From the IMG/VR virus record IMGVR_UViG_3300035698_005085, positions 1 through 45,624 of that record: a DNA stretch of 45,624 nt; one strand, 5' to 3'. Below, one piece after another: positions 19,971-27,550 of the stretch; position 1 is the stretch's first letter, and each line of letters starts with the position of its first letter. Below the pieces are notes generated by a model that made no database searches, was not told the DNA's origin, and saw only the letters and a list, made by a program, of their open reading frames with translations. The stretch comes from a virus. The position numbers and the translations under genes are program-made.

Positions 19971-20162
19971 CTAACCTAATAGTTCTTTCAACTTCTTCAC
20001 TTTCTCTTTGAACTTGTCACTAACTAACATCTCCTTCACTCCCATCTCTACAATCTCTCTATTAGAGACTCCCATTATCTTTGTCACTATACTTAGATTT
20101 TCTATTAAGTCACTATCATCTACTCTATTTAATACTACACTTATATACTTTTTCTCACTCAT
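19971..20162 (-). CDS. RHH-like regulator B (paralogue of 15935-16192)
   Basis: 63 residues from ATG 20162 (SD GGAGGAAAAG; ATG 20177 lies inside the SD). E-K-K-Y-I-S-V-V-L-N (strand), D-D-S-D-L-I-E-N-L-S-I-V-T-K-I, then S-N-R-E-I-V-E-M-G-V-K-E-M-L, ending F-K-E-K-V-K-K-L-K-E-L-L-G. It aligns with the C-terminal 62 residues of the gene at 15935. First leftward gene next to the divergent region, where a repressor would be expected. Confidence 0.6.
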   Translation of the reverse strand: MSEKKYISVVLNRVDDSDLIENLSIVTKIMGVSNREIVEMGVKEMLVSDKFKEKVKKLKELLG

Positions 20163-20230
20163 TTTCTTTTCCTCCATTTGTTTTTTCTCTCTCTTTTTTT
20201 ACTTATCTTATAATACTAATAATCTACTTG

Positions 20231-20244
20231 TATTTATAAATGCT
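20231..20244 (-). promoter_or_regulatory. Leftward early promoter
   Basis: Minus strand AGCATTTATAAATACAAG about 70-80 nt before the RHH-like gene B; matches the GCATTTATAAAT consensus of this genome. Confidence 0.65.
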
Positions 20245-20341
20245 ATCTTTTTAGAAAAAAGAGTAGCCATAGTAGATACACTAGTGTACTATGATAGGGT
20301 AGTAGCATACTAGTCTGACTCTTAGCATACACATAAGGATG

Positions 20342-20374
20342 CTAGGGGGGAGAATAGTAGACTCCCTCCCCCTA
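20342..20374. repeat. GC-rich hairpin
   Basis: CTAGGGGGGAG paired with CTCCCTCCCCCTAG across a short AATAGTAGA loop. It is the most G/C-rich spot in an AT-rich region and could stop transcription or mark an origin structure. Confidence 0.5.
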
Positions 20375-20452
20375 GATACTTACATATGACTATTGGCATC
20401 TAAGATACTATTCTCATATGTTAGTATACTAGGAGCTATGGAGGGCTATGAG

Positions 20453-20615
20453 GAGCCATAGTAGTATATAAGGAGCCATACTTAGTTGTCTCTCTAGAGC
20501 CATAGTAGTATACTAGGAGCCATATTTGTAAAGAGCCATAGTCAGCTACTCTAGCTCCTAGTGTACATAGTAGCATAGTATGCATAGTACTATCCTAAGT
20601 AGACTAAGAGCCATA
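20453..20615. repeat. Iteron-like GAGCCATA repeats
   Basis: Exact GAGCCATA at 20453, 20473, 20497, 20517, 20533 and 20608, with AGCCATA also at 20265. The block GAGCCATAGTAGTATA plus AGGAGCCATA (28 bp) occurs twice (20453-20480 and 20497-20524) with 26 of 28 bases identical. Spacings of 20, 24, 20 and 16 are near two helical turns. Confidence 0.6.
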
Positions 20616-20637
20616 TGTGTGGGAGGGACTGAGGTTG

Positions 20638-20733
20638 CTATTTCTAAACTATGTAATCTTTGGCCTGATAAGGTATAGAGGTACATTGTCACTATTTCTA
20701 AACTGTATAATGTTAGACCTGGTAAGGTATACA
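20638..20733. repeat. Pair of ~40-bp imperfect direct repeats
   Basis: Copies begin CTATTTCTAAACT at 20638 and 20692 (54 bp apart) and share the pattern TAAT-TT-G-CCTG-TAAGGTATA. No ORF explains them. Confidence 0.55.
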
Positions 20734-20800
20734 GTTATTGGCTACTTATTGCCTCTATAGTCTACATTGTAATACTATTGTATATATTGTATAAGTTTCT

Positions 20801-20866
20801 GTCCTATTTGTAGGACTTGTCACTAATATTGGCACTATTAGTGTGTGTCTTATTTGGCGGGATAAG
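20801..20866 (+). promoter_or_regulatory. Three consecutive stem-loops upstream of the rightward promoter
   Basis: GTCCTA-tttg-TAGGAC (20801-20816), CACTAATA-7 nt-TATTAGTG (20821-20843) and a CTTAT/ATAAG hairpin near 20848-20865 lie end to end about 30 bp before the TATA box. They may be operators or an RNA structure for a leftward transcript. Confidence 0.45.
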
Positions 20867-20892
20867 TCTAGGTATTGTATACGATTGTATAC

Positions 20893-20906
20893 AAGCATTT
20901 ATATAT
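20893..20906 (+). promoter_or_regulatory. Rightward late-region promoter
   Basis: AAGCATTTATATAT, preceded by two GTATAC palindromes; about 70-80 nt before the first late gene. The leader holds a hairpin GGCGA (20929-20933) with TCGCC (20944-20948). Confidence 0.6.
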
Positions 20907-20973
20907 CTATAGGTATTCCTGCTACATAGGCGAGTTATTATTATCGCCGTCAAATGAACGAAGTGAAATTTAT

Positions 20974-21132
20974 ATGGTAATAGAAGTTCCGCATTTAAAG
21001 TGTCATCATTGTGGTAATGAATTAAAAGCAAAAGTAGTAGTTTACCAATTTAAGAAAGGATTGATGCGATACTGCACTTGTGATAAGTGGTTAGCAGAGT
21101 TTCCTAAGACTAGGTATGTAAATATGTTATGA
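20974..21132 (+). CDS. Zinc-ribbon small protein, first late gene
   Basis: 52 residues from ATG 20974 (weak SD AAGTGA). L-K-C-H-H-C-G-N-E-L (Cys9, Cys12) and R-Y-C-T-C-D-K-W form a zinc ribbon. Placed before terminase genes; possibly HNH-like remnant or transcription accessory. Confidence 0.55.
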   Translation: MVIEVPHLKCHHCGNELKAKVVVYQFKKGLMRYCTCDKWLAEFPKTRYVNML

Positions 21133-21142
21133 AGTGAATTAA

Positions 21143-21379
21143 ATGAACAAAAGGACTACACTATATTGTGATACTGATACAAAGGCAGACTTACAAGTAT
21201 TTAAAGTTATACCAAATCAATCAGATATGCTTACTTTAAAACTTATGATGCTCTACATAGGAAAAGACAATATAAATGATTTTAAGATATTTAGTCAAAC
21301 AACGTTACAGGAGGGATTTTACGATGTTAAAGTGGATAAACAAACAAATTGTGTTATTGCGATTAAACCAGGCACTTAA
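21143..21379 (+). CDS. Small hypothetical protein
   Basis: 78 residues, SD GAAGTGA. Starts M-N-K-R-T-T-L-Y-C-D-T-D-T-K-A-D-L, ends N-C-V-I-A-I-K-P-G-T. Mixed alpha/beta. No family recognised. Overlaps the next gene by 56 nt. Confidence 0.55.
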   Translation: MNKRTTLYCDTDTKADLQVFKVIPNQSDMLTLKLMMLYIGKDNINDFKIFSQTTLQEGFYDVKVDKQTNCVIAIKPGT

Positions 21380-21656
21380 AGAAACTATGAAGACTATGAA
21401 ACCTATTTGGGATAGTAAATCTGTAAAGGGTTTTTGGAACGAAGAGAACGCAGCAGTATGGAACAGACTGGAAGGACGTAGACTTATCTTAGGATATGCT
21501 ATCAGTCACTACCATTACTTCGACGAGATGCCACCAGGTGCAGATAAAATCTTAACAGAGATGTTTGGAGATTATGGCTTACAGAACAGTGCCATCACTA
21601 CAGTAATAGTTGTTGTTATGATTACGATTATTTTATTTTTGCTTTTACCCAAATAG
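21324..21656 (+). CDS. Hypothetical protein with C-terminal membrane helix
   Basis: 110 residues from ATG 21324 (SD AGGAGGG; the longer frame from 21276 lacks one). Mostly soluble helical, then a single C-terminal hydrophobic helix (T-T-V-I-V-V-V-M-I-T-I-I-L-F-L-L-L-P-K). A tail-anchored protein just before the terminase genes is unusual. Confidence 0.55.
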   Translation: MLKWINKQIVLLRLNQALKETMKTMKPIWDSKSVKGFWNEENAAVWNRLEGRRLILGYAISHYHYFDEMPPGADKILTEMFGDYGLQNSAITTVIVVVMITIILFLLLPK

Positions 21657-21671
21657 TACATTGAAGTTACA

Positions 21672-22172
21672 ATGGCTGAACCAAAGAAGAGACCACCAAG
21701 ATGGAAGAGGAAAGAATATTCTTTAGCCTTATTAAACAAAGCAAACTTACCAGTTAAGGCAGAGGAGAAAGAGTTATATGACTCTTTAATGACTCAGATA
21801 ACTGAAAAGAATAAAATTACTCAACCACAGGACATGATGTTAACACATAATGCAGTATTCGATTTCTTAAGAGTTCTAAGGGTACAAAAGATTATAATTG
21901 ATGAAGGAGACATCACTACATTAATCACCAAAGGCGGTAATAAGATAAGAAAGGCACACGAAGCATCTTACTTATTAAACTCTATTCAGACTCAATTAAG
22001 ACAAGGCCTGAAAGAGTTAATGTTAACTAGAAAGGAACAAACTAAAAAGATACTAGGAAGTGGAAAGGCACAAGACATTACTCAGTTCATGGAGATAGAG
22101 GCAGAGGTCTTAGAACAAAAGACCTCTAACGTACAGAAAAGTACTACAGAAGATGAAGATAAAAAGGTTTGA
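21672..22172 (+). CDS. Probable terminase small subunit
   Basis: 166 residues. Basic N terminus (K-K-R-P-P-R-W-K-R-K-E-Y), helical core and a C-terminal acidic tail. Not matched to a family by motif; called from its position directly before TerL with a 20-nt overlap, and from its size and helical DNA-binding-like composition. Confidence 0.5.
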   Translation: MAEPKKRPPRWKRKEYSLALLNKANLPVKAEEKELYDSLMTQITEKNKITQPQDMMLTHNAVFDFLRVLRVQKIIIDEGDITTLITKGGNKIRKAHEASYLLNSIQTQLRQGLKELMLTRKEQTKKILGSGKAQDITQFMEIEAEVLEQKTSNVQKSTTEDEDKKV

Positions 22173-23655
22173 ACAGTTAGTAGAGAAGTATGGTCCTAAT
22201 CTACAGAATATGCTTAAGAATGACCCAGCCTTCTTTATAGAACAAACGTGGCCACACATTAAGCTCACTGAATGGCACAAAGAGTGGTTAAGGTTAATGG
22301 AAACTAATAAGAGAGTTAGTATGTGGGCTTTTAGAAGTAGTGGGAAGACAGAAGTTTGTGGAGTTGATTATCCTATCTGGAAAGCAATAAGACAACCAGG
22401 TTGGATGGGTTTAATAGTTTCTAACAGTCTACCTAATGCAACAGAAGTTTTAAGAAGAATAAAAGATAATGTAATGATGAGTGAAGTACTAAGGACTGCT
22501 GTTCCTGGCTCTAAGAGAAGTAGTTGGACTAAGACAGAAATAGAGTTTAAGAATGGTTCACGTATCCTAGCAAAGCCGTTTAGTGAGAGATTAAGAAGTT
22601 GGCATGTTGATTGGATACTATTTGATGAGATAGGTGAGTATATGAACCATGATACATTCTTTAGTGCTGGTCTACCCACATTAACAGCTAAAGATGGAAG
22701 TGCAGTAGGTATTGGTACACCTAAGACTAATGTTGACTTACCTCATAAGCTGGAAGCAGAACCTTACAATCACATTTGGAAAACTAAAAAGTATCCTGCA
22801 TTAGTCTATAAAGACACTACAATAATACAAAACTTATATGAGGAACGTTACGATAAGAGAAGTTGGAAGGATAAAAGAGCAGAATACAATTCAATGACTT
22901 GGGCTAGAGAATTTCTACTGAAAGTTATGAGTGATGAAGATGCACTATTCCCTTACGACTTATTAGCCATGACTTACGATTATAGTCAGACGTTCTCTTA
23001 TAAGATTAACCCTCTTAGAGTTTATTATATAGGTATAGATTTTGCTTTAACAGCAAGAGCAGGTGGAGATTACACAGTAATTACTGTTTTAGAAGTAGAC
23101 AGAAAAGCACAAGAAATGAAAGTAGTAAACATTGAAAGATATAAAGGTTTATCTTATCAAGCACAAAAGCAAAGGATATTTGACATATCTCAACATTATA
23201 AACCTGTTAGGTTATTAGTGGATGAGAACACATTTGGAAAGACATTCGTCCAGGAACTTAAAGGGAAGGGAGTTCCTATATTTGGTTTCCATTTCAATCA
23301 TGCATCTAAAGTTGATTTAATCTCAGTTCTTAGAGGAATTCTAGAAAATCGTCATCCAGACATAGGGGGGAAACCAATATTAACTATTCCTTACTCTGAG
23401 AGTGACGCAAGAACACATAAGACAGTAACGGCATTAGAGAAAGAGATGCTTGAATTTGCTGTAAAATATAAGAAAGTTCAAGGTAGGTTTACAGGGACTG
23501 TAGAATACCAAGGTTTAGGGCAACACGATGATTTAGTTATGAGTTTGGCACTAGCAGTGTATGGTGCTAGAAACTTAGCAAAACCAGTTTACTATGTGGG
23601 TCGTGGTAATAGGAGAAGAGGCGGTAGAGGCGGTTTCTTATTCAGTAAAACATGA
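22153..23655 (+). CDS. terL: Terminase large subunit
   Basis: 500 residues. ATPase: Walker A W-A-F-R-S-S-G-K-T-E (58-67), Walker B W-I-L-F-D-E-I-G-E-Y (Asp158-Glu159), motif III-like G-I-G-T-P. Nuclease: G-I-D-F-A-L-T (Asp296), L-L-V-D-E-N (Asp357-Glu358) and Q-H-D-D-L-V-M-S (Asp459/460), the RNase H-like metal ligands. It cuts and pumps concatemeric DNA into the prohead through the portal. Length is normal and all key residues are present. Confidence 0.93.
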   Translation: MKIKRFEQLVEKYGPNLQNMLKNDPAFFIEQTWPHIKLTEWHKEWLRLMETNKRVSMWAFRSSGKTEVCGVDYPIWKAIRQPGWMGLIVSNSLPNATEVLRRIKDNVMMSEVLRTAVPGSKRSSWTKTEIEFKNGSRILAKPFSERLRSWHVDWILFDEIGEYMNHDTFFSAGLPTLTAKDGSAVGIGTPKTNVDLPHKLEAEPYNHIWKTKKYPALVYKDTTIIQNLYEERYDKRSWKDKRAEYNSMTWAREFLLKVMSDEDALFPYDLLAMTYDYSQTFSYKINPLRVYYIGIDFALTARAGGDYTVITVLEVDRKAQEMKVVNIERYKGLSYQAQKQRIFDISQHYKPVRLLVDENTFGKTFVQELKGKGVPIFGFHFNHASKVDLISVLRGILENRHPDIGGKPILTIPYSESDARTHKTVTALEKEMLEFAVKYKKVQGRFTGTVEYQGLGQHDDLVMSLALAVYGARNLAKPVYYVGRGNRRRGGRGGFLFSKT

Positions 23656-23673
23656 GCTCTGACAAGTGAACAA

Positions 23674-23690
23674 TACAAAAGTATATAAAT
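23674..23690 (+). promoter_or_regulatory. Archaeal promoter before the portal gene
   Basis: TACAAAAGTATATAAAT, 22 nt before the portal ATG, giving a very short or leaderless transcript. GAGCTCTGACAAGT lies 10-20 bp upstream, a block also found before the promoter at 35245. Confidence 0.75.
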
Positions 23691-23711
23691 CAATTAAGTC
23701 TATTAGTTCTT

Positions 23712-25097
23712 ATGGCAATTACACTTTTTGGTAAAAAGCAATCTAAAGTCGTCAGTTTACAAGATAGAGGTTTAGGGTTAGTGGTAAGTTCTGCTAACAA
23801 GAATCAATTGGGTTCCGGCGCTAAGGATAGCGGCGATGACAGCAAACCAGAGGACAGTTACTTAGTTATGCTTAAAAACGCATACTTGAATTGTCCAGAA
23901 GCACATGACGGAATTGAGTTATATGTCGCATTAATCGTGCAAGACCCATACTTTGTGGGGCCTAGCTCAGATAAACTGGAGAAATTTAAAGATGTTCACA
24001 ATTTGAGATTACTAGCAGAAGATATTCAGAGACAGAAAATGGTCTATGGTGACTGTTATGTTGAAGCTGTTGAAGGAAACGGTGCTACTATCCCTGAAAA
24101 GCTAAATATAGAGAAGTTTAAGTTCTTACCACCAGAAACGATGATACCTTTAAGAACACCTAAAGGCACTATGGTTGGTTACGTGCAAGAGATTGCACCT
24201 AGTAGGTTTATCCTGTGGGGTAAGAAATCTGATGTGGCTAAGTTTAGTCAATTACAAAAATATGCTGATGCTGAGGAAGTTGGCAAGATGGAATCAATCT
24301 TACACTTCCCACACATTAAACTACCTCACGAAAAGAATGGTAGTAGTCAATTACATGCAGCAATGCCTTCTATTAATAGGAAACTTAATCTAAATATGTT
24401 TAAGCAACAAATTGCAGAAAGATACGCAGCACCAATGATAGATGCAGAAGTAGGAAATGATGAGAATCCTCCTACAGTAGACGATATAGCATTAGTTGAA
24501 GACGAATTAGAAGATATATCAACAGATAGTGAATTAGTTCATTCTTACTTAGTTAAAGTTAAAACACTAGGATTTGAAGGACAGACACTACCTATTCAAG
24601 ATTACATTGTGCAAGACTCACTTGAGATAATTAGAGCAATGGGAGTTCCTCCAATTGCAATGGGTATTGCATCTAACACAACTGCAAAGGATGAAGCACA
24701 ATTAAGAGTGTGGTGGCCTAAGTTAAGAGCCATGCAAGAAAGATTAAGAATGCAGATTGAAGACAAAATTATAGTTGGTCTAGGTATAGGAACTTATAAA
24801 GACCACATACATTTTGAGATTCCAGAGATAAGAGAAAAGGAGATGGAGTGGGATATGTTAAGAGGTTTAGTTAAAGATGGTATGCTTACCGCACAAAAAG
24901 CAAACGACCAATTACCACAACGTCTAAGAGAAAAATTACCAGAGATGCCAAAAGAACCATTGCCAGGTCAAGACTTCGGTCCAGATAAGATAAAGGATAA
25001 ACCTACGGACCCTACAAAGTCTACAAACAATGACGATGGAAAAAGAGTTGATAAGAATGTTAGAAACGTTGACCCCGCCAGAAAGAGGGGTACCTAG
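23712..25097 (+). CDS. Portal protein
   Basis: 461 residues. N-terminal variable part, then the portal core with P-E-A-H-D-G-I-E-L-Y-V, Q-K-M-V-Y-G-D-C-Y-V-E-A, P-P-E-T-M-I-P-L-R, a wing region, and the helical stem/crown (M-F-K-Q-Q-I-A-E-R-Y-A-A-P, I-R-A-M-G-V-P-P-I-A-M-G). Position after TerL and size support the call. Forms the dodecameric DNA gate. The ATG has no strong SD, consistent with a near-leaderless message. Confidence 0.85.
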   Translation: MAITLFGKKQSKVVSLQDRGLGLVVSSANKNQLGSGAKDSGDDSKPEDSYLVMLKNAYLNCPEAHDGIELYVALIVQDPYFVGPSSDKLEKFKDVHNLRLLAEDIQRQKMVYGDCYVEAVEGNGATIPEKLNIEKFKFLPPETMIPLRTPKGTMVGYVQEIAPSRFILWGKKSDVAKFSQLQKYADAEEVGKMESILHFPHIKLPHEKNGSSQLHAAMPSINRKLNLNMFKQQIAERYAAPMIDAEVGNDENPPTVDDIALVEDELEDISTDSELVHSYLVKVKTLGFEGQTLPIQDYIVQDSLEIIRAMGVPPIAMGIASNTTAKDEAQLRVWWPKLRAMQERLRMQIEDKIIVGLGIGTYKDHIHFEIPEIREKEMEWDMLRGLVKDGMLTAQKANDQLPQRLREKLPEMPKEPLPGQDFGPDKIKDKPTDPTKSTNNDDGKRVDKNVRNVDPARKRGT

Positions 25098-25284
25098 ATA
25101 TATTAAACAGGAAGGCACTTTAGCCTTGAATAAAAGATTCCAATTAAAGCGCAGTGATAGAAAACCATACAAACAAGATTGTCCACATTGTAATAGTAAA
25201 GAGATAATGTATGACAAACGATTTGGGAAGTATGTTTGCCGCACTTGTGGCGAATGTTGGAAACATCAAAAGAAGAGGTATTAA
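25030..25284 (+). CDS. Zinc-ribbon protein
   Basis: 84 residues (ATGs at 25030 and 25036). Basic linker, then C-P-H-C (51-54) and C-R-T-C-G-E-C (71-77), a classic zinc ribbon, ending with a basic tail. Starts inside the portal 3' end (68-nt overlap). Confidence 0.55.
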   Translation: MTMEKELIRMLETLTPPERGVPRYIKQEGTLALNKRFQLKRSDRKPYKQDCPHCNSKEIMYDKRFGKYVCRTCGECWKHQKKRY

Positions 25285-25286
25285 AA

Positions 25287-25586
25287 ATGGTCCAAGTATT
25301 AAATATGGGTGGAACAGTAACATTTAAATGTCCTGTGTGTAAGCAAATACATTCTAAAGCACAATTTGGTGGAGATGAATACATTTGCACGAATAGTATC
25401 AAGAAAGTTAGAAAGACACAAAATGCTAGGCCTGTTGATATAATATCTAGAAGAGCTTACAATCTTAACAAATTATCTACCAAAGAAGACAGATACGATG
25501 ACATTGAATTGACTAATGTTAATAAGTCAGTCATGTCTAACAATCATAGAGACTTTGGCGGTGGAAAGAAAGGAGACAACTGGTGA
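25287..25586 (+). CDS. Zinc-knuckle protein
   Basis: 99 residues from ATG 25287 (SD AGAGGT). F-K-C-P-V-C-K-Q-I-H (Cys15, Cys18) with a later Cys in Y-I-C-T-N; a C-terminal Asn/Gly/Lys-rich tail. Between portal and structural genes; possibly a head-associated or DNA-binding protein. The longer frame from 25236 lacks an SD. Confidence 0.5.
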   Translation: MVQVLNMGGTVTFKCPVCKQIHSKAQFGGDEYICTNSIKKVRKTQNARPVDIISRRAYNLNKLSTKEDRYDDIELTNVNKSVMSNNHRDFGGGKKGDNW

Positions 25587-25592
25587 TAAAGA

Positions 25593-26006
25593 ATGGCTAT
25601 GCAAACATATGATAGTGGCACACTAACAATGACTGGTGCTACACACACATTAAATACAACTAAAGTTTCAGGAAAGATTATTAAAGTACAAATCGTTAGT
25701 TCTGCATCAAATACATTTAAACTATGGGTAGATGCTAGTGACACTAATACAAAAGCAATAGTAGATGAATACGTAATTGGTGCATCTGGTAGTGCTGTTA
25801 CGGTTGCTGCTAGTTTAACTATTTATCCAGCAGCTGTTATGGAACTTGCTGCAGGTACAGGAATAACAGTTACAGGGAACACATACGATAAATACATTGT
25901 AGACGACGTAATGGAAGTAGCTGTAGCATCAGGAGTAGCAGATGACACATTTAGAATAGTCATTTGGTATGATGACTTAAATGGTAGAGCACTCCCTAGA
26001 GGTTAA
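25593..26006 (+). CDS. Beta-rich structural protein
   Basis: 137 residues, Thr/Ser/Val/Ala-rich with alternating strands (T-L-T-M-T-G-A-T-H-T-L-N-T-T-K-V-S, I-I-K-V-Q-I-V). Located before the prohead protease; likely a minor virion protein. No family recognised. Last codons overlap the SD of the next gene. Confidence 0.55.
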   Translation: MAMQTYDSGTLTMTGATHTLNTTKVSGKIIKVQIVSSASNTFKLWVDASDTNTKAIVDEYVIGASGSAVTVAASLTIYPAAVMELAAGTGITVTGNTYDKYIVDDVMEVAVASGVADDTFRIVIWYDDLNGRALPRG

Positions 26007-26007
26007 A

Positions 26008-27039
26008 ATGGAAGAAGCAATTTATTTCAGTGAAAAGATTGAAGTCATAGAAGCTTATGAAGAAGACGGAGTTCAGAAGATTAAAGTTAGTGGCAATGTC
26101 ATTGCTAAGACACCTACTGTCTCTGTTAATGGTAAGAAATATACTTACAAGAACCTTACCGAGAATGAAGGTAAGAAAATCAAATATACTTTTGGACACC
26201 CTATAATGCATGGTGAAATGTATGAAGACCATTTAGTAGGAGAAGGTGTTTTAAAAGTATTAGATGGTGCTTTAGTACATGAGGGATGGGTTATGGATAC
26301 TTCCAGGCATCCAGATGTAATAAAGACTACTCATGCTAAACTCTTCGATGCCTCCCTTGATGGGAGTTTCTTAAGAGGTGCCGTCAAGAAAGCTGACGGA
26401 AGAGATGTAATAGATGTTGCTAAACTAGACGTGGATTATGTAGGTCTAGTTGCTAGAGGTTCTGTACCTGGCAACAGTTTTGTTGCAGTAGCAGAATCTA
26501 TTGTAAATGAGTTGGACGAGATGAATAAAAATAAGGAGCAGGTGAATACTGTGGATGAAAAAATTAAAACAGAAGTTCAGGAATCAGTCTCCGCTTTGAA
26601 GCAAGAAATAGCAAGCAAAAACGAAATGGTTGAAAAACTACAAGAGAGTCAGAAAGCTCTTGAGGAAAAGTTCAATACATTAGTTGAAAGCCAAGCTACA
26701 GCTAAAAAGGAAGGACTGGTTGAAGAAGTTATGAAAGTCAATAAAGACTTGAACAAAGAAGACCTTGAGAAACTTAGTGAGGGTGAATTAGCTATGAAAA
26801 AGCAATATGAATCAAAAATTGCAGAAATGGCAAAGGTACCACCAACAGGTGAAGGACGAGTAGTTGAGGAAGAAGAGAAAGAAGGAAAGAGTGAAGAAGA
26901 CAAATTAGTCGAAAGTATCTCTGTAGATGAGAGAAAAGGCGAAATTACAATGTCTGAAAAGCTTTATGAAACTTTCCAAGCAGACCTTGCAGATAGTCCT
27001 ATTAAAGAAAGACTATCAGAATCAATGAGAGGCAACTAA
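26008..27039 (+). CDS. Prohead protease fused to scaffold
   Basis: 343 residues from ATG 26008 (SD AGAGGT). The N-terminal ~165 residues are beta-rich with F-G-H-P-I-M-H-G, S-R-H-P-D-V, T-H-A-K-L-F-D-A-S-L-D-G-S-F and Y-V-G-L-V-A-R-G-S-V-P-G, matching the herpes/HK97-type prohead protease layout with His and Ser candidates. From about 175 there is a long coiled coil (K-T-E-V-Q-E-S-V-S-A-L-K-Q-E-I) ending in an acidic tail, as expected for a delta/scaffold domain. Protease assignment rests on layout and position; the catalytic Ser is not certain. Confidence 0.65.
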   Translation: MEEAIYFSEKIEVIEAYEEDGVQKIKVSGNVIAKTPTVSVNGKKYTYKNLTENEGKKIKYTFGHPIMHGEMYEDHLVGEGVLKVLDGALVHEGWVMDTSRHPDVIKTTHAKLFDASLDGSFLRGAVKKADGRDVIDVAKLDVDYVGLVARGSVPGNSFVAVAESIVNELDEMNKNKEQVNTVDEKIKTEVQESVSALKQEIASKNEMVEKLQESQKALEEKFNTLVESQATAKKEGLVEEVMKVNKDLNKEDLEKLSEGELAMKKQYESKIAEMAKVPPTGEGRVVEEEEKEGKSEEDKLVESISVDERKGEITMSEKLYETFQADLADSPIKERLSESMRGN

Positions 27040-27040
27040 A

Positions 27041-27535
27041 ATGGCACAATATGGTTTTAGGTTACACGATTACCCAAGCCCAATACATGTTATGAACGAC
27101 TCAGGTACAACCGCACTAGTAGATGGTGACTTTGTATACTTTGCAACAAATGATGACGTATTAACAACAACATTTGCAAGTAACAGAGCTGCAATCGGTG
27201 CAGATGATATTTTGGTATCACATGTTAAATGGACAACAGGGACAACAGCACAATATTACCCAGCAGGAGTTATGGTTGGAGATTGTGCAGCAGATAGTTA
27301 CGGAATGTTAGCAAGATGTGGTATATTTGTGCACGCAGTAAGTGCAAACACAGAGGCAGGTAATAGATTACAGTTAACTGAACAAACAACAACAAAAGTT
27401 AGCAACATTTTAATGCCACTAGCAGAACCAGGTACAACAGCACCTCAAAATGCAGTCATAATGAACATTGGACAAGCATTATCAGGTGGAGCAACAGAAG
27501 GGGAATATATTCTGTGGCAGTTAAACTTGGGTTAG
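27041..27535 (+). CDS. Head decoration-like protein (DUF2190-like)
   Basis: 164 residues, Gly/Ala/Thr-rich and beta-structured, with D-G-D-F-V-Y-F-A-T-N-D, C-G-I-F-V-H-A-V and N-R-L-Q-L. The D-G-D-x-V ... G-I-F pattern and the site just before the major capsid gene fit decoration/stabilisation proteins. Stoichiometric with capsid if correct. Confidence 0.55.
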   Translation: MAQYGFRLHDYPSPIHVMNDSGTTALVDGDFVYFATNDDVLTTTFASNRAAIGADDILVSHVKWTTGTTAQYYPAGVMVGDCAADSYGMLARCGIFVHAVSANTEAGNRLQLTEQTTTKVSNILMPLAEPGTTAPQNAVIMNIGQALSGGATEGEYILWQLNLG

Positions 27536-27550
27536 GAGGGCTGAAAGAAA

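Larger units (their letters stand above)
20178..20973. other. Divergent intergenic region, candidate replication origin/switch
   Basis: About 800 nt without a convincing gene between leftward early and rightward late transcription. Contains both promoters, six GAGCCATA copies, a GC-rich hairpin, a pair of ~40-bp direct repeats and three adjacent stem-loops. Iteron-like repeats next to AT-rich DNA and outward promoters are usual for viral origins. Confidence 0.6.

Noticed and set aside
20453-20615. CRISPR-like array
   Set aside because: Repeats are 8 bp (or a 28-bp block present only twice), spacing is irregular and there are no spacers or cas genes.
20804-21031. Minus-strand ORF across the stem-loops and late promoter
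   Set aside because: It spans a TATA box, palindromes and the start of the first late gene; no SD and no protein-like composition.
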